Shown piece after piece: positions 16,771 through 25,744 of a DNA stretch of 64,000 nucleotides. The notes under the pieces were generated by a model. That model was not told the DNA's origin. It made no database searches and saw only the letters and a list, made by a program, of their open reading frames with translations. The position numbers and the translations under genes were made by a program. Source of the DNA: Brevibacillus centrosporus. GTDB taxonomy: Bacteria; Bacillota; Bacilli; Brevibacillales; Brevibacillaceae. Every line of letters begins with the position of its first letter. The stretch's first letter is position 1. Location: NCBI RefSeq assembly GCF_003710815.1, contig NZ_RHHP01000001.1, positions 310,001-374,000 on the forward strand, in the 5' to 3' direction.

Positions 16771-17532
16771 CTAAAAACTGATCAAAAGTGATTTCACAAC
16801 CAGATACCAGCCATCCACCATAATGAAGAGCAAGATTTTAAATGGCAAGGAAATCATGACTGGCGGAAGCATCATCATCCCCATCCCCATCAAAATACTG
16901 GAGATAACCATGTCAATCACAAGAAACGGAATAAAGATCATAAATCCAATTTGAAAGGCTGTCTTCAGCTCACTGATCGCGTATGCTGGCACCAGTGCGC
17001 TCAGCGGTATGTCTTGGATCGTCTTGGGGCGTTCAGTCTTGGTATATTCCATAAAGAGCGCCAAGTCCTTTTCCCTCGTCTGCTTTGCCATGAACTCCTT
17101 AAAAGGCACGACCGCTGTATCAAACGCTTGCTGCTGGGTGAGTTTCCCCTGCATGAAAGGCTGTACAGCCGTCTCGTTCACTTTCCCCAGCGTAGGCGCC
17201 ATGATAAAGAAGGTCATAAACAGAGCCAGAGCTATCAGCACCTGATTGGGGGGCATTTGCTGCGTTGCTAGCGCATTGCGAACAAAGGACAACACAATGA
17301 CAATCCGAGTAAAGCTTGTCATCAGCAGCAAGATTGCGGGTGCTACCGATAATACCGTCAAAATCAGCAAGAGTTGAATCGCCGAGGATGTTTCTTGAGG
17401 CGTTCCCGTTCCGCCGCCAATCTTCAGATCAATGCTCGGAACAAGCGGTGTTCCCGCGGGAGCTGCCAGCACGATTTGCGGTAAAGCGAGCAGCACTGAG
17501 GCAATCACGAGCACCTGCCATACATGTTTCAT
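16771..17532 (-). CDS. fliP: Flagellar export gate protein FliP
   Basis: 253 residues from ATG 17532, which follows AGAGGGGA and overlaps the fliO stop (ATGA); a longer frame upstream has no such site. A cleavable-type signal sequence (VLVIASVLLALPQIVLAAPA) starts the protein. Four membrane helices and the family signatures SFTRIVIVLSFVRNALAT and PPNQVLIALALFMTFFIM follow. FliP pentamers form the pore of the type III export gate. Confidence 0.97.
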   Translation of the reverse strand: MKHVWQVLVIASVLLALPQIVLAAPAGTPLVPSIDLKIGGGTGTPQETSSAIQLLLILTVLSVAPAILLLMTSFTRIVIVLSFVRNALATQQMPPNQVLIALALFMTFFIMAPTLGKVNETAVQPFMQGKLTQQQAFDTAVVPFKEFMAKQTREKDLALFMEYTKTERPKTIQDIPLSALVPAYAISELKTAFQIGFMIFIPFLVIDMVISSILMGMGMMMLPPVMISLPFKILLFIMVDGWYLVVKSLLISF

Positions 17533-18206
17533 TTTAGGTCCCCTCTGTCCTGAGCGTCCTCTTTGGTCCATACATCTGATTGGACCGGCCGTTTATTCAC
17601 CTGGTTCCACTGACCATTCAGCAGGTCTTGAAATGTTTGACCGTCCACTTCTGATGTATAAAGAATTTCTTCGTCCACCGGCTTCTTTTTCCCGAATCTC
17701 AGCCATGGGAGAGAAAAGGAAGTTGCAAGCGGCTTAATCTCTGCGTCTGACAGGATAAGATCTACTTCTTCGCCTGGTTCAATCATTCGGAGCAATTGCA
17801 CATTATCGCCAACTCCGACGATGTACAAAGACTCGCCAATCATCACGACTTGCATCGTCTTCCCATTTCCCAATGCAGCTGCAGATATGACCTTGATTGG
17901 CCCATGGTTTTGTCCGATTTGTCTTTTGCCCAAAAAGCGGAGCAAGAAGTAAATGAGCACAGCGATAAATCCAAGCGAGAATATGACCTGAATCAAATAT
18001 CCCCACATACTCGTATTTCCACTGCCCGGAATGGCCGCCGGCTGTTCGCCGCCGGCGGACGCATTGCTCTTTGGTGCATTCCCCTGATTGTAGGAATCCG
18101 CTACAGTACCTTCAGCCGATGCTACAACAGGAAGCGAGGCGACAAGCAGCATGATGAGACAACAAACCCATATAAGCCTTGTCCCTGCATTCCGGATGGT
18201 CCTCAT
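17529..18206 (-). CDS. fliO: Flagellar biosynthesis protein FliO (FliZ of Bacillus)
   Basis: 225 residues. A signal sequence (about 1-31, ending VVASAEG) and an extracellular low-complexity stretch precede a membrane helix (about 68-90, LIQVIFSLGFIAVLIYFLLR). The cytoplasmic FliO domain follows (VISAAALGNGKTMQVVMIG, ESLYIVGVGDNVQLL). FliO helps assemble the FliP ring. The start overlaps the cheY stop (TAATG). Bacillus-type FliO proteins are longer than the enterobacterial ones, as here. Confidence 0.9.
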   Translation of the reverse strand: MRTIRNAGTRLIWVCCLIMLLVASLPVVASAEGTVADSYNQGNAPKSNASAGGEQPAAIPGSGNTSMWGYLIQVIFSLGFIAVLIYFLLRFLGKRQIGQNHGPIKVISAAALGNGKTMQVVMIGESLYIVGVGDNVQLLRMIEPGEEVDLILSDAEIKPLATSFSLPWLRFGKKKPVDEEILYTSEVDGQTFQDLLNGQWNQVNKRPVQSDVWTKEDAQDRGDLK

Positions 18207-18568
18207 TAGCTCAAGGTCTTTTTGATCGCTTCCAGCACGCGATCTGCCTGGAATGGCTTCACGATAAAGTCTTTTGCCCCCGCCTGAATCGCATCAATAA
18301 CCATGGCTTGCTGACCCATTGCGGAGCACATGATGACACGCGCGTTCGGATCGAGCTTCTTGATTTCCTTCAACGCAGCGATTCCATCCATTTCAGGCAT
18401 CGTGATGTCCATTGTAACCAGGTCAGGACCGAGCTCTTTGTATTTTTCAATTGCTTGAGCGCCGTCACTTGCTTCCCCAACTACGCTGTAGCCATTTTTC
18501 GACAGAATCTCCTTGATCATCATACGCATGAACGCTGCATCATCCACGATTAATACTTTGTTTGACAT
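18206..18568 (-). CDS. cheY: Chemotaxis response regulator CheY
   Basis: 120 residues from ATG 18568, chosen because GGGAGGAG lies 6 bases upstream; the longer frame has no site. It is a single receiver domain with Asp9/Asp10, phosphoacceptor Asp54 (LVTMDITMPEMDG), the switch Ser in IMCSAMGQ and Lys in DFIVKPFQ. CheA phosphorylates it. CheY-P binds FliM, and in Bacillus-type systems it promotes smooth swimming. Placed between fliY and fliO as in B. subtilis. Confidence 0.97.
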   Translation of the reverse strand: MSNKVLIVDDAAFMRMMIKEILSKNGYSVVGEASDGAQAIEKYKELGPDLVTMDITMPEMDGIAALKEIKKLDPNARVIMCSAMGQQAMVIDAIQAGAKDFIVKPFQADRVLEAIKKTLS

Positions 18569-18603
18569 GATAGGCTCCTCCCAATGCTTCACTGTTGATT
18601 TCG

Positions 18604-19965
18604 TTATTGTAATTTTTGTACACGATCGAACTGACTGATGATATCTGTGACACGAACACCGAAGTTTTCGTCAATAACGACAACTTCCCCTTTGGCAATC
18701 AACTTGTTGTTTACCAAAATGTCGACATGCTCACCTGCCAGCTTGTCCAACTGTATAATTGATCCAGCGGACAAGTCAAGGATTTCTCTGATTAATTTCT
18801 TGGTGCGTCCGAGTTCGACTGTCACTTGCAGAGGAATATCGAGCAGCAGGTTCAGATTTTGCTCTTCACCCGATGCCATTGGGGCACCTCCAAGTGGCGC
18901 AAACTGCGCTGGTTTCACGTTTGTATGGTTGGCAGCAGGGCTACCAAAATGCTGAGGTGTCGGCGCTACTGGCGTTGGTGGATAAGCAGGCGGGTACGCC
19001 GCGTATCCTGCGTGATGTGCGTACGGATCCGGGTATACGGGCGGTTGTCCTGGATACCCCATTGGTTGCGCGTACATGGGTGGTGGTGCATAGCCCATTG
19101 GCGGCTGCTCATACATAGGCTGCTGTGGCGCTGCTGGAGGCACATAGGCCGGTTCTGGTTGGGTAGGAGCGGCTGCTATCGACGCAGCTGCTGCAGCATG
19201 TGTGATCGTCTGTGCGCTTGGCATCTCGATCGCAGCCGCAGCCGCTGCTACCTCTTCATCTGTTCCGCCAACTAGTTTGTCTATCATCTTTTTCGCAAAA
19301 GACAGTGGCAAGAGCTGCATAATGTTTGAATCGATGAGTTCTCCATGCTCGCCCACTTTCAAGCGGAAAGAGACTTTCACAAGCGGGCTGTCATCTTCGC
19401 TGAAGCTGTCGCCACCTTTTCCTTGCGCCAGATCCATCACGTCAATGCCAGGAGGAGTAATATTGATGAACTGGTTAAAGATCGTCGACATCGAGGTCGC
19501 TGCCGAGCCCATCATTTGGTTCATTGCCTCTTGCACCGCACTGATGTGGAGCTCGGAAAGATCCGTATTTTCAGGTCGTCCTTCTCCACCCATCATCAAA
19601 TCGGCGATAACGGCTGCATCCTCCATGCGAATGACCAACAGGTTTATTCCTTTAAAGCCGTCTGTATATTCCACATGCACAGCTACATGTGGAATTGGAA
19701 ATTCGCCTTCCAGCTCGTTCACGTTGACGACCGAAACGGTTGGGGTTGTGATATCCACTTTCTGGCTCAGCAAAGTGGAGAGTGCCGTGGCTGCACTACC
19801 GAAGGAAATATTTCCGATCTCCCCGAGCGCGTCCTGTTCAAATGGGGAAAGATATTCGGCAACATCCTGTGTTACAGCCGAAATCGCTTCCTCTTCATCC
19901 TCAACCAAGTTGTTCGCGCGAAGCAGCGCGTCAATCTCGTCCTGAGAAAGCATGTCTCTACTCAT
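18604..19965 (-). CDS. fliY: Flagellar switch protein FliY with CheY-P phosphatase domain
   Basis: 453 residues. The N-terminus (LSQDEIDALLRA) repeats the CheY-binding peptide of FliM. The CheC-like middle domain has two phosphatase helices (LGEIGNISFGSAATALSTLL and VQEAMNQMMGSAATSMSTIF). A long Pro/Tyr/Ala/Met-rich linker (about 255-355) leads to the FliN/SpoA C-terminal domain (NLLLDIPLQVTVELGRTKKL). It forms the lower C-ring and hydrolyses CheY-P at the switch. The linker is noticeably long. The start overlaps the fliM stop by 8 bases. Confidence 0.97.
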   Translation of the reverse strand: MSRDMLSQDEIDALLRANNLVEDEEEAISAVTQDVAEYLSPFEQDALGEIGNISFGSAATALSTLLSQKVDITTPTVSVVNVNELEGEFPIPHVAVHVEYTDGFKGINLLVIRMEDAAVIADLMMGGEGRPENTDLSELHISAVQEAMNQMMGSAATSMSTIFNQFINITPPGIDVMDLAQGKGGDSFSEDDSPLVKVSFRLKVGEHGELIDSNIMQLLPLSFAKKMIDKLVGGTDEEVAAAAAAIEMPSAQTITHAAAAASIAAAPTQPEPAYVPPAAPQQPMYEQPPMGYAPPPMYAQPMGYPGQPPVYPDPYAHHAGYAAYPPAYPPTPVAPTPQHFGSPAANHTNVKPAQFAPLGGAPMASGEEQNLNLLLDIPLQVTVELGRTKKLIREILDLSAGSIIQLDKLAGEHVDILVNNKLIAKGEVVVIDENFGVRVTDIISQFDRVQKLQ

Positions 19966-20953
19966 TGTGTTCCTCCCCCTCCTCTATGACTTCATCAATC
20001 TGAACAGCCACTTTCCCTTTCATGGTTCCTGGCTGTCCGAGGAATTTCAGCGTATTGCCGATCTTGATCTTCAGCTTGCTATCCAAGGATTGATCCAACT
20101 GAATCACATCGCCTGTCTGCAGCTGCAGGAAATCGTGTACCGAAATCGAAGCCGTTCCCATCTCTGCGATAATCGGCAGCTTTGCAGTCTTCACACGTTC
20201 CTCAACACGCAACCGTTCTTCCTCATCACGTGTCTTTTTCTGCTTCGAGAACCAGTACTGTCCAGACAGCTTGGTCATGATTGGTTCGAGTACCACGTGT
20301 GGCAAGCAAAGGTTGATCATGCCCGTGGTATCGCCGATTTTGGTACTGAACGAAATGACCACCACAATCTCGTTTGGTGAGACGATCTGCATGAACTGCG
20401 GGTTCATCTCAAGCCCTTCCTGATACGGATCCAGCTCAATAATCTGTTTCCATGCCTCGTGGAATGTATCTAGCGCTTTGCCAAACACACGCTCCATCAC
20501 CGTTGTTTCAATTTCCGTAAGAGCCCCCATTTTTTCCGGGATCGCGCCCTGCCCCCCAAGGAGACGATCGAGCATGGTATAAGCGATGTTTGGGTTCACT
20601 TCCAGGACCATACGACCTTCCAGCGGCGGTGCTTCAAAGATGTTGAGAATGGTCATTTTGGGAATGGAACGAATAAACTCGTCGTACGGCAATTGATCGA
20701 CGGAGGCAACCGTAATTTGCACGAAGGTACGGAGCTGAGCGGAAAAATACGTCGTCAACAACCGCGCGTAGTTTTCATGAATCCGGGTCAAGCCACGGAT
20801 TTGATCTTTGGAAAAACGCAGAGCTCGTTTAAAGTCATATACTTTTACTTTGCGCTCAGTCTCTTCTTTTTTCAGCTCGTTGGCATCCATTTCTCCTGAT
20901 GAGAGTGCCGCCAACAAGGCATCAATCTCACTTTGTGAGAGAACCTCGGCCAT
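19958..20953 (-). CDS. fliM: Flagellar switch protein FliM
   Basis: 331 residues. The CheY-P binding peptide is at the start (VLSQSEIDALLAAL). The CheC-like middle domain (FSKDQIRGLTRIHENYARLL) lacks phosphatase residues, and the SpoA-like C-terminal domain carries FLQLQTGDVIQLDQSLDSKL. FliM joins FliG to FliY in the C-ring and receives the chemotaxis signal. The start ATG 20953 has an AAGGAGGTGA site. Confidence 0.97.
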   Translation of the reverse strand: MAEVLSQSEIDALLAALSSGEMDANELKKEETERKVKVYDFKRALRFSKDQIRGLTRIHENYARLLTTYFSAQLRTFVQITVASVDQLPYDEFIRSIPKMTILNIFEAPPLEGRMVLEVNPNIAYTMLDRLLGGQGAIPEKMGALTEIETTVMERVFGKALDTFHEAWKQIIELDPYQEGLEMNPQFMQIVSPNEIVVVISFSTKIGDTTGMINLCLPHVVLEPIMTKLSGQYWFSKQKKTRDEEERLRVEERVKTAKLPIIAEMGTASISVHDFLQLQTGDVIQLDQSLDSKLKIKIGNTLKFLGQPGTMKGKVAVQIDEVIEEGEEHNE

Positions 20954-20993
20954 ATATCGTCACCTCCTTGCTATGTATACCTGCATCGCTTCC

Positions 20994-21449
20994 TTAGGAC
21001 AAGACGCGTTTGGTCGTCACGACTTGGACGATTTTACCTTCTTGCATCAGGGAGCTGATTTCATTCATAATTTTGGCTTCCAGCTTGTTGACGCCTTCAG
21101 TGCCTTTGATATCTTCTGGACTTAAACCTGCCAATGTTTTAATGATGACCTGATTGATCTGCGGCATGCGCTGTTCCAGTTCCTCTTTGGCATCGGAATT
21201 GTCTGCGGTAATTGTGAAGCGAACAATCATGTAATTATTCGTCAGCAGGTTCGTGGTAATTTCACCTGTATCCACCGAGTATTCCTGCATTTCCTTTGCT
21301 GACAACGGTTCTAATTGCTTCTCTGTTCCGCTAGTCGTTTGTGCCGCTGGGGAGAGATACGTCTGCCAGAGCACGAAAGAGATAACTCCCAGAAGCGATA
21401 TCGCGATGATAATAATTAGAGCCATGTTAAACAACCGATTTTGAAACAT
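20994..21449 (-). CDS. fliL: Flagellar basal-body-associated protein FliL
   Basis: 151 residues: short cytoplasmic start, one membrane helix (about 9-30, ALIIIIAISLLGVISFVLW), and a periplasm-facing FliL domain (GEITTNLLTNNYMIVRFTIT ... LEQRMPQINQVIIKTLAGL). FliL rings surround the stator and support motor torque. It starts just downstream of flbD with a GGGAGG site. Confidence 0.95.
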   Translation of the reverse strand: MFQNRLFNMALIIIIAISLLGVISFVLWQTYLSPAAQTTSGTEKQLEPLSAKEMQEYSVDTGEITTNLLTNNYMIVRFTITADNSDAKEELEQRMPQINQVIIKTLAGLSPEDIKGTEGVNKLEAKIMNEISSLMQEGKIVQVVTTKRVLS

Positions 21450-21463
21450 CGCAAAGCCTCCCG

Positions 21464-21685
21464 CTATTCATTTACATCGTCCGGCATTTTAGGTGCACTG
21501 CTTACCGGATGAACGTTTTGATAAAAGGCTTGGACACGTTCAGCGATTGACTCTGCCGAATCTTTGACGATGTACTTCCTGTCGTTGAACAGAGTAATCA
21601 CCGTATCGGGAGTAGCCTCTACCGTCTCGATATGAGTGATATTGAGATAAAAAGTGTTCCCGTTAAAACGAGTTAATTTGATCAT
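21464..21685 (-). CDS. flbD: Small flagellar protein FlbD (YlzI family)
   Basis: 73 residues from ATG 21685 (AAGGAG site). The longer frame upstream is rejected because it lacks one and family members start MIKLTRFNG. The FlbD domain is complete (FYLNITHIETVEATPDTVIT, RKYIVKDSAESIAERV). Its molecular role is unclear; it is regularly encoded between the hook gene and fliL or motA. The B. subtilis counterpart is YlzI. Confidence 0.93.
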   Translation of the reverse strand: MIKLTRFNGNTFYLNITHIETVEATPDTVITLFNDRKYIVKDSAESIAERVQAFYQNVHPVSSAPKMPDDVNE

Positions 21686-21753
21686 TGGCTGCTCCTTTCG
21701 GGTAGGGAGGAGGGAAAGAACGATTCCTTCCCTCACTCATCCTTTAGAACCAA

Positions 21754-22572
21754 TTATCGTTTCAGGTTAACCAGTTCTTCCAACAGCGTGTCAGAAGTCG
21801 TGATGATCCGCGAGTTTGCTTGGAAGCCACGCTGTGCCACGATCATCTCGGTGAACTCTTCAGACAAATCCACATTGGACATTTCCAGCTGACCTGCGAT
21901 CACACTCACTCTTGCATCTGTAGCCGTAGTAGGAGTCAGTGGATCGTCATCACGGGCACCTGCGTTTACGGTGTTTTCATACAGCGAGTTTCCAACCTTC
22001 TTCAGACCGCCTGGGTTGTTGAACGTCATCAGGCCGACAGTGTTATCAGAAGCAAGAGCACCTGTATCGTCCACCGTGGTAATTACGCCGTCTTTCCCGA
22101 TCGAATAGGAAACGATTCCGTCCGCTTGGCTGATCTGGATAGCCGCCCCATCGGAGTTCATCAGCTTCATGCCTTGGGAGTTCACCAGGAACCCTTGCGC
22201 ATCGCGCGTGAAGTTACCCGCACGCGTGTAGTACATGGTTGCACCGTCATCAGGGCTTACCATGAAGAACGCGTCACCCTCAATGGACAAATCCGTTGGG
22301 AGGTTGGTCGTCATTGGGCTACCAGCGGAAAATACAGTGTCAATCGAGCCAATGGAAGCACCCAGACCAATTTGCGTCGGGTTGGTTCCGCCTTTTCCGT
22401 CATCCGTTGGTGCACCCGCACCCTGGATGTTTTGGCTCAAAATATCTTGAAACATAACACGGCCTTTTTTAAAGCCGACGGTATTCACGTTTGCGATGTT
22501 ATTTCCGATTACGTCCATTTTTGTTTGGAAGCCACGCAAGCCAGAAATACCCGAGTACATGGAACGAAGCAT
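21754..22572 (-). CDS. flgE: Flagellar hook / hook-basal body protein (FlgE, FlgG-like)
   Basis: 272 residues. The N-terminal rod-type motif (MYSGISGLRGFQTKMDVIGN, then NIANVNTVGFKK) and the C-terminal heptad region (VDLSEEFTEMIVAQRGFQAN) are typical of FlgE/F/G proteins. In B. subtilis the gene in this place, once called flgG, encodes the hook protein (about 264 residues), so the hook role is preferred. The central domain is short compared with enterobacterial FlgE. No flgD hook-cap gene accompanies it here. Confidence 0.88.
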   Translation of the reverse strand: MLRSMYSGISGLRGFQTKMDVIGNNIANVNTVGFKKGRVMFQDILSQNIQGAGAPTDDGKGGTNPTQIGLGASIGSIDTVFSAGSPMTTNLPTDLSIEGDAFFMVSPDDGATMYYTRAGNFTRDAQGFLVNSQGMKLMNSDGAAIQISQADGIVSYSIGKDGVITTVDDTGALASDNTVGLMTFNNPGGLKKVGNSLYENTVNAGARDDDPLTPTTATDARVSVIAGQLEMSNVDLSEEFTEMIVAQRGFQANSRIITTSDTLLEELVNLKR

Positions 22573-22665
22573 AATCTGTTTCCTCCTCTACATAAGTTCG
22601 GTTACCTCAGTCGGTCAGTAACCTTTGGGCTTCCTCGCGTGAGGTCCAGCCCATTGCTGCCATCA

Positions 22666-23061
22666 CTACACGAAGATAGCACTATCGATATTGGTAAACA
22701 CATTGTCCTTCATGCTTCCATCGTCGACAGCGGTAATGATCTTCCGATTTACGATGCTCACGACGTAGGCCACATTATCCATCAGAATGAGAGATTCTTT
22801 GGCTCCTTTGGAAGCCGCCTTTTGTACGGCTGTTTCCAGACGTTCCATTTGAGGGGCATCGAGCGTTATCCCCCGTTCCTTCAGTCGATTAACAGCGTGC
22901 TGGCTAATGCCTAGGGGCTGCGTTTTGGCTTGCGACCCCAGCGACTCCGTCAAAAACTGCTGAAACGATTTGCCGCTTCCCTGAGCGATCTGGGCAGTGG
23001 GTTTGGTGACGTGATTCGTTTTCGGAGGGAAATAGGTCTGCGATACATGAAAGGGATTCAT
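22666..23061 (-). CDS. Flagellar operon protein of the TIGR02530 type
   Basis: 131 residues, soluble. The family pattern is recognisable: a Gln/Lys-rich start, FQQFLTESL, then LGISQHAVNRLKERGITLD and VAYVVSIVNRKIITAVDDGS. Members are encoded between fliK/flgD and the hook gene in many Firmicutes and are thought to act in hook assembly, but no biochemical activity is established. The start ATG 23061 has an AAAGGAGGA site. Confidence 0.85.
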   Translation of the reverse strand: MNPFHVSQTYFPPKTNHVTKPTAQIAQGSGKSFQQFLTESLGSQAKTQPLGISQHAVNRLKERGITLDAPQMERLETAVQKAASKGAKESLILMDNVAYVVSIVNRKIITAVDDGSMKDNVFTNIDSAIFV

Positions 23062-23085
23062 CGCGCTTCCTCCTTTATTCCATTC

Positions 23086-24306
23086 CTAGACGATATCGTC
23101 GATGCCTCGTGCGGATTCACGGAGGCGATTCCATAACGATTCTGTCGATTCATTGTTGTCTACCAGAGCATCTAAGGCGAATTCCTGCTCTTCCTGCTGA
23201 TCCTGCTGGTTGCTGTTATTCTGCTGTTGTCTTGCCTGCTCTCGTTGTTGCTGGAAGCTAAAGGCTGTTTCCTGCTGTTGGTTCACTTCCAAGCGGTCTA
23301 CTTGCAATCCCTGTTGAGTCAAAGCTGCACGCAGCTGTGACAGCTGGTTGTCGAGCATATCTTTGCCTGCCTGGGTCTCAGCAGAGAAGTGAGCAGTGAT
23401 GACCCCGTTATGGGAGGTAATCGTTACATCAACTTGTCCCAAAGACTGCGGATTCAAGATCAGCTTCGCTTCATGAACGCCATTCATTTGTGTCAGCTGC
23501 ATTTGCTTTACAAAAATTTGCGTTACTTGCTGGGTTAACTGATTGGCATGAACATGATGCGTAGGTACAGATGGTTGCCCAATGGTCTGGTTCGATTGCA
23601 ATTGGTTTGCAGTTGTCACCGGACCTTGTGCTGTTGTAAACGGCAGTCCGCCATCCTCATTTCCGTCCTGATTCGTCAGGTTCGAGCCTTGCGCTGCAGA
23701 CTGTACGGTTTGAGACTGAATGCCGGCTTCTGCTTTATAAGCAGAAAGACCTTGATGGAAGCGCAATGGCTGGATGCTTTTATTTACATCCTGCTGTGCG
23801 TTGCTACTGCTCGTAACTACATCAGAGCGAGTGAGCAACGGACTTTTTTTCCCTGAATCCTGATCGCTTTTTTGAGCTTTCAGGTCTGCCAGCAGAGCAG
23901 TTAATTTCTCCAGTTCAGCAGATGCTGGTTCGCCTTCAGTCAGCTTCGCGAGCAGCTGCTTCCAGTTCTCAGGAATTTGCGGCAGTTGGCCTTGTGCTTT
24001 TTGCAAAAGCTGATCAATCGCTCCTGCTTTTTCTTCCAGCTTCGGCTCAAGCTCTTCTTGGGAATGCTGACCGGAAGCTAGCATTTGGGCGAGCAGTGCC
24101 ATTAATTCTTGCAGCGCATCCATGTCTTCCTCACTAAGGCCCTCAGGCGCCAATGCAAGCTCCTCTGCTGCCGGCATATTTTGCAGGGCCTGTACCATTT
24201 GCATGGAGAACAGCTCACCGATCCCTGCACTTCCTGTAGCTGCTCCTGTCGTCGCAGTCACTGTACCGGAAGCTCCTACTGGAGTCGTCACACTTGCTAC
24301 ATTCAT
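23086..24306 (-). CDS. fliK: Flagellar hook-length control protein FliK
   Basis: 406 residues from ATG 24306 (GGGGAGGTG site, six-base gap); the GTG three codons earlier lies on the site. The N-terminal two thirds are low-complexity and Gln/Ala/Glu-rich, serving as the molecular ruler. The C-terminal hook-control domain is clear (EAKLILNPQSLGQVDVTITS, then LRAALTQQGLQVDRLEV), followed by a Gln-rich tail. It measures hook length and triggers the FlhB specificity switch. Confidence 0.93.
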   Translation of the reverse strand: MNVASVTTPVGASGTVTATTGAATGSAGIGELFSMQMVQALQNMPAAEELALAPEGLSEEDMDALQELMALLAQMLASGQHSQEELEPKLEEKAGAIDQLLQKAQGQLPQIPENWKQLLAKLTEGEPASAELEKLTALLADLKAQKSDQDSGKKSPLLTRSDVVTSSSNAQQDVNKSIQPLRFHQGLSAYKAEAGIQSQTVQSAAQGSNLTNQDGNEDGGLPFTTAQGPVTTANQLQSNQTIGQPSVPTHHVHANQLTQQVTQIFVKQMQLTQMNGVHEAKLILNPQSLGQVDVTITSHNGVITAHFSAETQAGKDMLDNQLSQLRAALTQQGLQVDRLEVNQQQETAFSFQQQREQARQQQNNSNQQDQQEEQEFALDALVDNNESTESLWNRLRESARGIDDIV

Positions 24307-24372
24307 CTCATTCACCTCCCCTATTTTGGTTTGTTGCTATAGAAACGATAATCGAGCAGTGTTACCTGTCTA

Positions 24373-25284
24373 TTATCGAAGCAACTCCTCAGTAATGCGG
24401 GCTGCTAGGTTGTCATCTTTTTTCTTGTCTTCCTGGGCAATCGCCGCAAGTGTTTGTGCCCGTTTATCCTCAGGCATCTCGGACAAAATCGAAATGGCTC
24501 TCGATTTATTCGTCTGCATGAGCGAGCGAATCACAGCAGCTGAATCAGCCGGAGGCATTTGAGCAAATGAATTGATCAATGATTCTTTTGTCCCCGCGTT
24601 ATTCGAAGACTCATTTTTGGTAGCGCTCAATGCTTGTGTCAGGACTTGCACTCTCTCTTGCAGTGCTGCGATATCCGCGTCCTTGTTGACTACAGAATCT
24701 TTGAGCATGATGGAAATGTCCGCCGCTTTCTTTGGTTCCATCTTCGCCAAAATATCGGCCCGCTGTGCAGGCTTCATTTTGGTCATCACAGTGACTGCTT
24801 CCTCTACGCTAAGGTTTTCGATAATGGCTGCTGCATTTTTCGCAGACATCGTCGTATACACTTTTGCCAAGTCTGCAAACTGCTGCTGACGTTCCTCTTC
24901 TGTGGCTCGTTTGCTTTCCATCATCTTTTTCAGATCATCGACTTGCTTTTCCAATGCTTGGATTGTCGAATCTTTCTTCGCTGTTTCTTCCTTTAATGAA
25001 GAAACAGCTTGCTGACTTTTCACCTGATCCGTTTGCAGAGTGGAAACCTGCTTGGTTAACTCTTCTTTGGGATCAGAGCCGGGAGCCGCTGCATATTCGT
25101 CCGGGACTAGCTTTTCCACGTACGGTACGGATTTGGCCCAATGGAGAACATTCCCCAGCACGTTGACCCCCAGCAAGCTGAGAAGCACACCGCCAAGGAG
25201 GCTAGCAAACAGCGCAGGAATGACAATCATGTAAAAAAACCATTCCCACTTGCCGTACTCCCGTTCTTCTTGGATTTCTTCCAT
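24373..25284 (-). CDS. MotE-like/YlxF membrane protein with MgtE-N-like domain
   Basis: 303 residues. One membrane helix (about 15-38, FFYMIVIPALFASLLGGVLL) is followed by a coiled coil (about 75-135) and an MgtE-N-like helical domain (YTTMSAKNAAAIIENLSVEE, ILAKMEPKKAADISIML), then a second helical segment. The same architecture is called YlxF in B. subtilis and MotE in alphaproteobacteria, where MotE stabilises and targets MotC. Its place between fliJ and fliK agrees with B. subtilis. Its role in this clade is not established. Confidence 0.87.
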   Translation of the reverse strand: MEEIQEEREYGKWEWFFYMIVIPALFASLLGGVLLSLLGVNVLGNVLHWAKSVPYVEKLVPDEYAAAPGSDPKEELTKQVSTLQTDQVKSQQAVSSLKEETAKKDSTIQALEKQVDDLKKMMESKRATEEERQQQFADLAKVYTTMSAKNAAAIIENLSVEEAVTVMTKMKPAQRADILAKMEPKKAADISIMLKDSVVNKDADIAALQERVQVLTQALSATKNESSNNAGTKESLINSFAQMPPADSAAVIRSLMQTNKSRAISILSEMPEDKRAQTLAAIAQEDKKKDDNLAARITEELLR

Positions 25285-25296
25285 CTGGTACCTCCC

Positions 25297-25743
25297 TCAG
25301 TTGCTTCGCCGCAGATAGAGCTGGGTGCCGATCTCATCCAACTCTTTTTGCTCCCTCATCTTTTCCGCATCCATATATTGAATGAGGGATTTTTCTCGCA
25401 GACGCTGCCACAGCTGCGTTTCTTTCATTCTCTCTGTTAATCGTGACTGGCAGCGCTCTACATCCTGCTCACATCCATGCAAGGTCCGTTGCTGATTGGT
25501 GATGGAGCGCTCAACGGCTTGCTTGTAATGCGTAATCTCGATGAGCTGCGCAGCGCTGCAGGTTTGCGTCTGTGCTTCCTGAAGAAGCAGTGACATTTCA
25601 TCGTGGTGCTCATGCAATCGGTACAGCTTCCCTTCTTCTTCGTTTTTCCGCTGAACCGATTTCCCGAATGCCCACTCCGCCTGCTCCTTCTCCTTTTCCT
25701 TCAGATCCAGAACTTTTTGGAGATGAAACTGAAACACTTTCAC
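25297..25743 (-). CDS. fliJ: Flagellar export cargo/ATPase stalk protein FliJ
   Basis: 148 residues, almost entirely helical and charged, predicted as a two-stranded antiparallel coiled coil (start FQFHLQKVLDLKEKEKEQAE). FliJ inserts into the FliI hexamer and contacts FlhA to promote export. It begins one base after the fliI stop. Confidence 0.92.
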   Translation of the reverse strand: MKVFQFHLQKVLDLKEKEKEQAEWAFGKSVQRKNEEEGKLYRLHEHHDEMSLLLQEAQTQTCSAAQLIEITHYKQAVERSITNQQRTLHGCEQDVERCQSRLTERMKETQLWQRLREKSLIQYMDAEKMREQKELDEIGTQLYLRRSN

Positions 25744-25744
25744 G

